From Dermatophilaceae bacterium (lineage in GTDB: Bacteria > Actinomycetota > Actinomycetes > Actinomycetales > Dermatophilaceae): a stretch of 10,627 nucleotides of DNA. Every line of letters starts with the position of its first letter. Position 1 is the stretch's first letter. A program made the translations under genes and the position numbers. This document shows positions 1 through 6,692 of this stretch, in pieces. The notes under the pieces are model-generated. The model did not search any database, was not told where the DNA came from, and saw only the letters and a list, made by a program, of their open reading frames with translations. The DNA lies in contig JABFXB010000335.1 of assembly GCA_013361975.1 (NCBI GenBank), positions 1 to 10,627 on the forward strand. The letters are read 5' to 3'.

Positions 1-1
1 G

Positions 2-845
2 GGGCTGCCCGCGGACATCGAGCGGCTCTCGCCCTACGTGCCCGGCATCGCGTGCGACATGCGCGACCGCACGGGAACGGTCAGGCTCGCGCAGCTGATC
101 AAGACGACGTACGGCAACACGTACGGGCTCGCGCGGTCGTGCACCGCGGCGACGAAGCCCTCGGAGCACTTCGACGGCCGCGCCGTCGACACGTTCTTCA
201 ACGTGCGCGACGCGGCGCAGCGCCAACGCCAACGCACTCATCTCGTGGCTGCTGGCCACCGACAAGGCGGGCAACCCCTACGCGAACGCTCGCCGCCTCG
301 GCGTCATGTACATCCTCTGGAACGACAAGACGTGGAGCTCGTACCGCACCTCGGAGGGCTGGCGTCCCTACAGGACCTGCGCCGCGACGCCCACGACCGC
401 CTACGACACGACCTGCCACCGCGACCACATCCACATCTCGCTGTCGTGGGAGGGCGCGATGGGCCGCACCTCCTTCTGGAGCAAGCAGGTGGCCCCCGTC
501 GACTGGGGCCCCTGCCGCCTCCCCGACCTCAACTGGTCGATCGGCTGGTCGGCGCCCAACCCCGACCGGTGCCCGAGCTACCCCGTCGTCACGGCGCCCG
601 CCGGTGCCAGCGCCCTGCTCAAGGAGATGGTTCCCCGCTCGGGCATGGTGCTGCGTCCCGGCATGTCCGGCCCGGCCGTCAAGACCCTCCAGAAGGTCAT
701 CGGGGTCTCCGCCACCGGCAGCTTCCTGTCGACGACCACGACGCGCCTCAAGGCCTGGCAGACGGCGCACCACCTGCCCGCGACGGGCATCACGTGGCCG
801 GCCACGTGGCGAGCCATGCTGGCCGCCAACGGCATGCGCCGCTGA
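2..845 (+). pseudogene. Frameshifted, 5'-truncated secreted M15/ARB_07466-like cell-wall peptidase with C-terminal peptidoglycan-binding domain
   Basis: The reading frame is open from base 2, so the gene begins before the window. Codons 2-223 (frame 2) give a segment with SEHFDGRAVD (about bases 161-190), the SxHxxGxAxD zinc motif of D-Ala-D-Ala carboxypeptidase-like folds. The homologous reading then continues in frame 3 from about base 222 (ANANALISWLLATDKAG, then RRLGVMYILW) and reaches the second metal motif HRDHIHIS (bases 417-440). Bases about 600-842 encode a PG_binding_1-like repeat (LRPGMSGPAVKTLQKVIG, then WQTAHHLPATGI). This order matches secreted actinobacterial proteins that bind or trim peptidoglycan. 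The break near 216-225 is explained by loss of a GC dinucleotide (AQR then ANAN would be continuous) or by one extra base. I cannot tell a real inactivating mutation from a sequencing error. The family call comes from the motifs and is fairly secure; the exact substrate is not known. Confidence 0.72.
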
Positions 846-854
846 CCCGACGTG

Positions 855-896
855 CGACGACCTCCCGTGCGGCTCAGGCTGCGCGGGAGGTCGTCG
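855..896. terminator. Long GC-rich hairpin between convergent genes, probable bidirectional terminator
   Basis: Bases 855-870 pair with 881-896 over 16 positions, with one G-U pair at 868/883 and a 10-base loop. The first 13 pairs (CGACGACCTCCCG with its exact complement) are perfect. The hairpin follows the stop of the + strand cell-wall gene (845) and covers the last codons and stop of the - strand MFS gene (stop at 874-876). There is no T-run on either side, as is common for actinobacterial terminators. The role is inferred from position and stem strength. Confidence 0.7.
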
Positions 897-2142
897 ACGC
901 GTAGGCACTGTCGACGGCCATGCGCACCCGGCGGTGCGGCCACGTCGCGGCGAGCAGCGCGACGAGGACCAGGCACACAGCGGCACAGATGGCCACGCCC
1001 CAGTAGGCGCCGGTGTACTTGCCGACCCAGCCGGCCACGAGGTACGAGGCGCCGGCCGCGGCGATCGAGACCGAGCCGGCCAGGCTGAAGATGCGGCCGC
1101 GCAGCTCGGGCTCGGTGACCAGCGCGAAGGTCGCCTGCAGCGGCACCATGAACGCCTGCAGCACGCCCGAGCCGAAGAACAGCGCGGCCACGAGCCAGAT
1201 GGGCGGTCGAAGCGCCATCACCAGCAGCGGCAGCGGCATGGCGAGCGCGAGCGGCACGATGGAGCGGTTCTGCTGGTGCACGTCCCAGCGCCCGATGAGC
1301 AGGATGCCGGCCACCGCACCGATGATCGGAGCGGCCATGAGCACGCCTCCCCAGCCGTTCTGGCCGGCGATGGGGATCGCCAGCGCCTCGGGGGCGGCGA
1401 TGCCGAGGCAGGCCACTGCGCTGAGCGTGACCAGCCGGGCCAGCACCGGGTGCCGGGCCAGGTCGCCGGCCGCCGTGGACAGGTCGTGCACGAAGCCCCG
1501 GACCCCTCGGCCACGGGCGCCCGACACGGGCCGCAGCGGCGCGACGAAGAGGATGACGAGGGCGGCCAGCACGAACGTGAGGAGGTCGAAGAGCAGCCCG
1601 GTCTCGGGGCCGACCAGCGCGACCAGTGCGCCACCCACCGCGAGGCCGATGGCCTGGTTGAACTGCTCGGACATGGCACCGAGGCCGACGGCCCGCGCGT
1701 AGAGGTGACGGTCCTCGAACAGGTCGGTGACGAGCACCATGTTGGAGGCCGACGAGGCGCCCCCGATGAGCTCGAGCAGGAAGAGGACGAAGAACATCAC
1801 CCAGAGCTCGGAGCCCTGCATCACGAGCCACATCAGGCCGAGCACGCAGCCGGCGCGCAGCAGGTGCGACCAGATGAGTACCCACTTGTAGGGGAACCGG
1901 TCGACCACGGGACCGATGAGGCTGCGCCCGAAGAAGGTCGGGACGAGACTGACCGCGAGGGTGGTGGCCGTTGCCAGCGGGGACGTGGTGCGCTCGAACA
2001 CCACGGCGGCGATCGTGATGCGTGCGATGTAGTCGCCCCACATCGACAGGGCGTTCGCGAGGAAGATCGGCAGGAACCGCGGGACGCGGAGGACGGCGGC
2101 GTATGTCGGCACGACGCTGCCGGTCCCCTGGGTCAGGCTCAC
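874..2142 (-). CDS. MFS transporter (MFS_3/EntS-like exporter type)
   Basis: The product is a 422-residue integral membrane protein, probably a proton-driven exporter of small molecules; the substrate cannot be read from the sequence. Hydrophobic segments run along its whole length, consistent with 12 helices and a cytoplasmic basic loop at about residues 203-217 (RPVSGARGRG). The loop between helices 2 and 3 holds the MFS motif A form GRSLIGPVVDRFPYK (G72, R73, D81, R82, K86). Length and the N-terminal pattern (RVPRFLPIFLANALSMWGDY) fit the MFS_3 group. The start is GTG at 2142-2140, which overlaps the glnE stop as GTGA; only a poor Shine-Dalgarno (GGGGG about 12 bases upstream) is seen, so translation is probably coupled to glnE. 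Being last in the glnA2-glnE block suggests co-transcription, not a proven nitrogen role. The last codons lie inside the 855-896 hairpin. Confidence 0.88.
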   Translation of the reverse strand: MSLTQGTGSVVPTYAAVLRVPRFLPIFLANALSMWGDYIARITIAAVVFERTTSPLATATTLAVSLVPTFFGRSLIGPVVDRFPYKWVLIWSHLLRAGCVLGLMWLVMQGSELWVMFFVLFLLELIGGASSASNMVLVTDLFEDRHLYARAVGLGAMSEQFNQAIGLAVGGALVALVGPETGLLFDLLTFVLAALVILFVAPLRPVSGARGRGVRGFVHDLSTAAGDLARHPVLARLVTLSAVACLGIAAPEALAIPIAGQNGWGGVLMAAPIIGAVAGILLIGRWDVHQQNRSIVPLALAMPLPLLVMALRPPIWLVAALFFGSGVLQAFMVPLQATFALVTEPELRGRIFSLAGSVSIAAAGASYLVAGWVGKYTGAYWGVAICAAVCLVLVALLAATWPHRRVRMAVDSAYASTTSRAA

Positions 2143-5100
2143 GTGACGACGCTACCCCCAGGTGAGGAGTCGTAAAAGTTGAAATCGGTCGCGTGGCGAG
2201 CGCGCCGGGCCACGCGCCGCCACAGCTCGGCCAGGGCAGCTCCCTCGCCGGCCTGACGCCCCATGATCCGGCCGATGCCGTCGAGGTCGCGCACGTCGGA
2301 CGGGACGCTGTCGATCGGCCTGCCCCGCCAGAGCACTCCCGCGTTGCGCATCGACGCGCCGAGGCGCCATGCCTCGCGCAGCGCCTTGGCGTCCTCGGTG
2401 GAGACGAGGCCCTCGGCGGCCAGCGCGGACAGGCCCGCCATCGTGCCGGCGACGCGCAGGGCCGGACGCGCGTGCGCGTGCTGGAGCTGGTGCAGCTGCA
2501 CGACCCACTCGACGTCGCTGAGCCCGCCGCGGCCCAGCTTCAGGTGGGTGCGCGGGTCGGCCCCGCGCGGCAGCCGCTCGCTCTCGACCCTGGCCTTCAT
2601 GGTGCGGATGTCGCGCACCTGGCTCGCACTGATGCCCCCCTCGGGCCAGCGCAGCGGGTCGATCAGCTCGAGGAAGGCGTCGGCCAGGGACTGGGGGCCG
2701 GCGAGCGGAGTGGCGCGCAGCAGGGCCTGGAACTCCCAGGTGAGCGCCCAGCGCTCGTAGTAGGTGCGGAAGGAGTCGACGCTGCGTACGAGCGGCCCGG
2801 CCTTGCCCTCGGGACGCAGGTCGGGGTCGAGACCCAGCGCGGGGTCCGGTCCCGATCCCGAGAGGAGCTTGCGCAGCTCCTGCACGACGAGGGTGGCGCG
2901 CGCCTGCACGTCCTTCTCCTCGGAGCCGGGGTGCGCCTGGTGGACGAACATGACGTCGGCGTCGGACGCGTAGCCGAGCTCGCGGCCACCGAGGCTGCCC
3001 ATGCCGACGACGAGGATGTCGCCGCCGACCGGCTCGCCCTCGCGGCGTTCCACCTCCTTGACGGCCACGTCGAGCGCCACCTGGATGGTCGCCGCGGTGA
3101 GGTCGCTGAGCGCCGCGCCCACGCCGGGCAGGTCGACGACGCCGACGAGATCGCCCATGACGATGCGCAGCAGCTCGTGACGGCGGATGGCCCGCACCGC
3201 GGCAGCCGCATCGGCGGCAGACTCGCGCCGGCCAGCGGCCGACTGCATCGTCGAGGTGATCGCCTCGCGCGACCGTGGGGTGAGGCCGTTGTCGTCGCCG
3301 AGGATCGACACGCTCTCGGGCGACCGCACGAGCAGGTCGGCGGCATACCTGCTGCGGGCGAGGCAGTGCGCCAGCCGGTCTGCGGCGCGCCCCTCGTCAC
3401 GGAGCATCTTGAGGTACCAGTGGGTCGTCCCGAGCTCGTCGGAGACACGTCGGAACGACAGCAGCCCGGCATCCGGGTCGGCCTCGTCGGCGAACCAGCC
3501 CAGCATGACGGGCAGCAGCGTGCGCTGGATCGCGGCTCGCCGGCTCACCCCGGTGGTCAGGGCCTCGATGTGACGCAGCGCGCCGGCCGGGTCGCGGAAG
3601 CCCAGCGCGAGCAGCCGCTGCTTGGCCGCCTCGGGGCTGAGGCGCGCCTCGGTCGGGCTGAGCCTGGCGGCCGCTGCCAGCAGCGGCCGGTAGAAGAGTC
3701 GCTCGTGCAGCCGTCGCACCTCGCGCGCCGACGCCTGCCGGTCGGAGACGACCGCCTGCTCGGGGTGGGTGCGGTGGCCCATGGCGCGTCCGAGCCGGCG
3801 CAGGTCGGCCTCGGTGACCGGCATGAGGTGCGTGCGCCTCAGCCGGTGGAGCTGGATGCGGTGCTCCAGGCAGCGCAGGTGGCGGTACGCGCGGTCGAGA
3901 GTGGCCGCGTCGTCGCGGCCCACGTAGCCGCCGCGGGCCAGGGCGGAGAGCGCCTCGAGCGTCGTGGCCGAGCGCAGGCTGGGGTCGGTGCGGCCGTGCA
4001 CGAGCTGGAGCAGCTGGACGCTGAACTCGACGTCGCGCAGCCCGCCCGGGCCGAGCTTCAGCTGGCGGGCTGCCTCGTTGGCCGGCACGTGCTGCTCGAC
4101 GCGGCGGCGCATGGCCTGCACGTCCTCGACGAAGTGGTCGCGGCCGGCCGCCTCCCACACCATCGGCGAGATCTCGGACTTGTAGCGCAGCCCGATCTCC
4201 TTGTCTCCCGCGGAGACCCAGGCCTTGAGGAGCGCCTGGAACTCCCATGTCTTGGCCCAGCGCTCGTAGTAGGCCTTGTGGCTGCTGATGGTGCGCACCA
4301 GCGGGCCCTGCTTGCCCTCGGGCCGCAGCGCTGCGTCGACCGGCCAGAGACTGCCCTCGGGAGTCGGCGCCGAGCAGGCGCGCATCGTGGCGGTGGCCAG
4401 CGCGGTGCCGACCTGCAGCGCGGTCTCCTCGTCGGTGCCCTCGGCGGGCTCGGCCACGAAGATGACGTCGACGTCGCTGACGTAGTTGAGCTCGCCGCCA
4501 CCGGTCTTGCCCATGCCGATGATCGCAAGACGGCAGGCCTCGTGGCCGGGTCCGTACTCCTCGCGCGCGATGGCCAGGGCTGCGTCGAGAGCCGCCTCGG
4601 CCAGCTCGGCCAGCGCCTCGCCCACGGCCGGCATCTCCGCGAGCGGGTCGGCGGAGGTGACGTCGAGCGCGGCGATCCGCAGCAGACCCCTGCGGTAGGC
4701 GATGCGCAGGGCGTCGAGCGGCGTGCGGTCACCCCGCCCCTGGGTCACGGCGTGCACGAGGTCGCTGCGGACCTCCTCCCCGGGCCGGCGCTCGGCGTGG
4801 ACGCAGTCCACCCAGTGCTCGGGATGGCGCACGAGCTCGTCGACCAGTGCCGTGGAGGCACCCAGCACGCCCATCACGCGCTCACGACCCACGCCGTCGG
4901 TGGCGAGCTCGCGGGAGAGGGACGAGATGCCCCAGTCGGACGGGTCGCCTTGTGCCGCAAGCGACTCCGCCACCCTGACGAGCCCGAGGAGCCCTTGGTC
5001 GGGATCCGCAGTGTCGCCGACGACGGCGACGAGGTCGTCGAGCTGGCCGTCAGGGAACGCGGCCCGCAGGGGCAGCAGTGCGCGGTCGTCGAGCAGGGCC

Positions 5101-5171
5101 GCTGCGCGTCTCGGGTCGGCGAAGCCGAGCCGGGCGAGGGTTCCCTCGGTGGTGCTGGTGCGTGAGGACAT
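2139..5171 (-). CDS. glnE: Bifunctional glutamine synthetase adenylyltransferase / adenylyl-removing enzyme
   Basis: GlnE attaches AMP to, and removes it from, a tyrosine of type I-beta glutamine synthetase, which tunes ammonium assimilation to nitrogen status; it is cytoplasmic. The 1010-residue length is full for the family. Two nucleotidyltransferase-like halves are clear. The N-terminal adenylyl-removing half has GMGKTGGGELNYVSDVDV (about 219-236), and the C-terminal adenylyltransferase half has GMGSLGGRELGYASDADV (about 723-740), each with the paired catalytic Asp (D233/D235 and D737/D739). The halves share further repeats: RPEGK at 283-287 and 786-790, YYERWA..WEFQALL at about 301-315 and 804-818, and LKLG.GGL.DVE at about 371-382 and 877-888. 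The start is ATG at 5171-5169, 13 bases after the glnA2 stop, with no good ribosome binding site, so coupling to glnA2 is likely. The stop overlaps the MFS start. No damage is seen. Confidence 0.97.
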   Translation of the reverse strand: MSSRTSTTEGTLARLGFADPRRAAALLDDRALLPLRAAFPDGQLDDLVAVVGDTADPDQGLLGLVRVAESLAAQGDPSDWGISSLSRELATDGVGRERVMGVLGASTALVDELVRHPEHWVDCVHAERRPGEEVRSDLVHAVTQGRGDRTPLDALRIAYRRGLLRIAALDVTSADPLAEMPAVGEALAELAEAALDAALAIAREEYGPGHEACRLAIIGMGKTGGGELNYVSDVDVIFVAEPAEGTDEETALQVGTALATATMRACSAPTPEGSLWPVDAALRPEGKQGPLVRTISSHKAYYERWAKTWEFQALLKAWVSAGDKEIGLRYKSEISPMVWEAAGRDHFVEDVQAMRRRVEQHVPANEAARQLKLGPGGLRDVEFSVQLLQLVHGRTDPSLRSATTLEALSALARGGYVGRDDAATLDRAYRHLRCLEHRIQLHRLRRTHLMPVTEADLRRLGRAMGHRTHPEQAVVSDRQASAREVRRLHERLFYRPLLAAAARLSPTEARLSPEAAKQRLLALGFRDPAGALRHIEALTTGVSRRAAIQRTLLPVMLGWFADEADPDAGLLSFRRVSDELGTTHWYLKMLRDEGRAADRLAHCLARSRYAADLLVRSPESVSILGDDNGLTPRSREAITSTMQSAAGRRESAADAAAAVRAIRRHELLRIVMGDLVGVVDLPGVGAALSDLTAATIQVALDVAVKEVERREGEPVGGDILVVGMGSLGGRELGYASDADVMFVHQAHPGSEEKDVQARATLVVQELRKLLSGSGPDPALGLDPDLRPEGKAGPLVRSVDSFRTYYERWALTWEFQALLRATPLAGPQSLADAFLELIDPLRWPEGGISASQVRDIRTMKARVESERLPRGADPRTHLKLGRGGLSDVEWVVQLHQLQHAHARPALRVAGTMAGLSALAAEGLVSTEDAKALREAWRLGASMRNAGVLWRGRPIDSVPSDVRDLDGIGRIMGRQAGEGAALAELWRRVARRARHATDFNFYDSSPGGSVVT

Positions 5172-5184
5172 CGGGGTCGGCGCG

Positions 5185-6522
5185 TCAGAGCCTCGGCAGG
5201 TAGCGGTTCAGCTCGAACTGGCTGATCTCGTGTCGGTAGTCGAGCCACTCCTGGCGCTTGTTGCGCAGGAAGAAGTCGAAGACGTGCTCACCGAGGATGT
5301 CGGCGACGAGGTCGCTCTCCTCCATCACCTCGAGGGCGCGACCGAGCGAGGCCGGCAGCGGCTTGATGCCCATGGCCCGGCGTTCACCGTCGGTGAGGCT
5401 CCACACGTCGTCCTCGGTCTCGGGTGGCAGGTCGTAGCCCTCCTCGATGCCCTTGAGGCCGGCACCGAGCATCACGGCGAACGCGAGGTACGGGTTGCAG
5501 GCGGCGTCGAGCGAGCGCACCTCGACGCGCGTCGACTGCCCCTTGTTCGGCTTGTGCATCGGCACGCGAACGAGGGCGGAGCGGTTGTTGTGGCCCCAGG
5601 TGAGGTGCGCCGGGGCCTCTCCCCCGCCCCAGAGGCGCTTGTAGGAGTTGACCCACTGGTTCGTCACCGCCGCCGTCTCGGCGCCGTGGCGCAGCAGGCC
5701 GGCGATGAACTGACGCCCGACCTTGCTCAGCTGGTAGGGCGCCCCGGCCTCGTAGAAGGCGTTGGAGTCGCCCTCGAAGAGCGAGAGGTGCGTGTGCATG
5801 CCCGAACCGGGGTGCTCGGAGAAGGGCTTGGGCATGAAGGTCGCGTAGATGCCCTGCGTCAGGGCGACCTCCTTGACGACCGTGCGGAAGGTCATGATGT
5901 TGTCGGCCGTGCTCAGTGCGTCGGCGTAGCGCAGGTCGATCTCGTTCTGGCCGGGCGCGCCCTCGTGGTGGCTGAACTCGACCGAGATGCCCATGTTCTC
6001 GAGCATCGTGATCGCCGCACGGCGGAAGTCGTGGCCCGTGCCGTGCGGCACGTGGTCGAAGTAGCCGGCGTCGTCGACCGGCACGGGGCGGCCGTCGGGC
6101 CCGCGGCCCTGCTCGAGGAGGAAGAACTCGATCTCGGGGTGCGTGTAGAAGGTGAAGCCGAGGTCGGCGGCCTTGCCGAGGGCGCGTTGCAGCACGTGCC
6201 TCGGGTCGGCGAAGCTCGGCGTGCCGTCGGGCAGCTGCAGGTCGCAGAACATGCGCGCCGTGCCGGGAGGGTCGCCGCGCCACGGGAGGATCTGGAAGGT
6301 CGAGGGGTCGGGCTTGGCGAGCATGTCGGCCTCGAACACCCGGGCGAAGCCCTCGATCGCCGAACCGTCGAAGCCGATGCCCTCGGCGAAGGCACCCTCG
6401 AGCTCGGCCGGCGCGACGGCCACCGACTTCAGGGTGCCGAGCACGTCGGTGAACCAGAGACGGACGAAGCGGATGTCGCGCTCTTCGATCGTGCGCAGCA
6501 CGAACTCTTCCTGACGGTTCAT
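5185..6522 (-). CDS. glnA2: Type I glutamine synthetase family protein, GlnA2 type (possible gamma-glutamylpolyamine synthetase)
   Basis: This family joins glutamate gamma-carboxylate to ammonia or another amine using ATP. The 445-residue protein closely follows mycobacterial GlnA2 from its first residues (MNRQEEFVLRTIEERDIRFV). Metal and substrate residues are in place: E130 and E132 (HPEIEF), E187 (SHHEGAPGQ), E194, H243 (GMHTHLSL), NRSALVRVP at about 313-321, and E334/R336 (RVEVR). The protein ends with the FFLRNKR..W pattern. The adenylylation Tyr of the beta type is replaced by Trp (W374, in DDVWSLT), so it is not expected to be an AMP target. The ammonium-pocket loop reads FDGSAIEG with Ala55 where E. 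coli has Ser53. The S. coelicolor GlnA2 has been reported to glutamylate polyamines, so the substrate here is open. The ATG at 6522 is chosen over an in-frame GTG at 6567 because of homology and AGGA seven bases upstream. It is first in the block with glnE and MFS, and a GlnR-type box precedes it. Confidence 0.95.
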   Translation of the reverse strand: MNRQEEFVLRTIEERDIRFVRLWFTDVLGTLKSVAVAPAELEGAFAEGIGFDGSAIEGFARVFEADMLAKPDPSTFQILPWRGDPPGTARMFCDLQLPDGTPSFADPRHVLQRALGKAADLGFTFYTHPEIEFFLLEQGRGPDGRPVPVDDAGYFDHVPHGTGHDFRRAAITMLENMGISVEFSHHEGAPGQNEIDLRYADALSTADNIMTFRTVVKEVALTQGIYATFMPKPFSEHPGSGMHTHLSLFEGDSNAFYEAGAPYQLSKVGRQFIAGLLRHGAETAAVTNQWVNSYKRLWGGGEAPAHLTWGHNNRSALVRVPMHKPNKGQSTRVEVRSLDAACNPYLAFAVMLGAGLKGIEEGYDLPPETEDDVWSLTDGERRAMGIKPLPASLGRALEVMEESDLVADILGEHVFDFFLRNKRQEWLDYRHEISQFELNRYLPRL

Positions 6523-6544
6523 GTGTCGATCCTGCCGCATCGCT

Positions 6545-6560
6545 GTTTCGTGCATGTGAC
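6545..6560 (-). promoter_or_regulatory. GlnR-type binding box upstream of glnA2
   Basis: Read on the - strand, the bases are GTCAC, six bases (ATGCAC), then GAAAC. This matches exactly the GlnR half-box pair gTnAc-n6-GaAAc described for Streptomyces nitrogen genes. It ends 22 bases before the glnA2 ATG. A degenerate AAAAC half-site lies further upstream (6572-6568). A site this close to the start would suit repression or a short leader; the direction of control cannot be read from the sequence. Confidence 0.55.
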
Positions 6561-6639
6561 GAGACACGTTTTGTGGACGCCCTGCTGCCCCGTGTGCCGT
6601 CGAGCCGCCGGTGCGCGACGCGGCGACTGCGTGGCGTAC

Positions 6640-6676
6640 GCGAAGGGCCCCCGGGGACTCACCCGGGGGCCCTCGC
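6640..6676 (-). terminator. Strong hairpin terminator of the M6 protease gene
   Basis: Bases 6644-6655 (AGGGCCCCCGGG) pair perfectly with 6662-6673 around a six-base loop. A single bulged A at 6643 then allows three more pairs (6640-6642 with 6674-6676). It begins about 16 bases after the protease stop codon (6693-6695) on the - strand, as expected for an intrinsic terminator. No T-run follows. It also separates the protease from the glnA2 promoter region. Confidence 0.82.
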
Positions 6677-6692
6677 GGTCATGACCTCAGAG

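Noticed and set aside
52..2175. 707-codon open frame on the + strand covering the cell-wall gene and MFS
   Set aside because: Its translation is arginine/proline-rich and it crosses a convergent gene boundary and a terminator hairpin.
2193..5165. 990-codon open frame on the + strand opposite glnE
   Set aside because: It is an antisense shadow caused by GC-rich third positions. Its translation is rich in simple Gly/Ala/Arg/Val/His runs with no domain, while the - strand encodes an intact GlnE.
5419..5436. YDLPPE in GlnA2 as an adenylylation site
   Set aside because: In alignment it lies about ten residues before the true site, which is Trp here; this GS type is not known to be adenylylated.
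6523..6567. Longer GlnA2 with 15 extra N-terminal residues from GTG at 6567
   Set aside because: The extension would run through the GlnR-type box and has no family similarity; ATG at 6522 has AGGA seven bases upstream and matches GlnA2 N-termini.
4702..6684. 660-codon open frame on the + strand across the glnE start and glnA2
   Set aside because: It spans two conserved - strand genes and the gap between them, lacks recognisable motifs, and has shadow-type composition.
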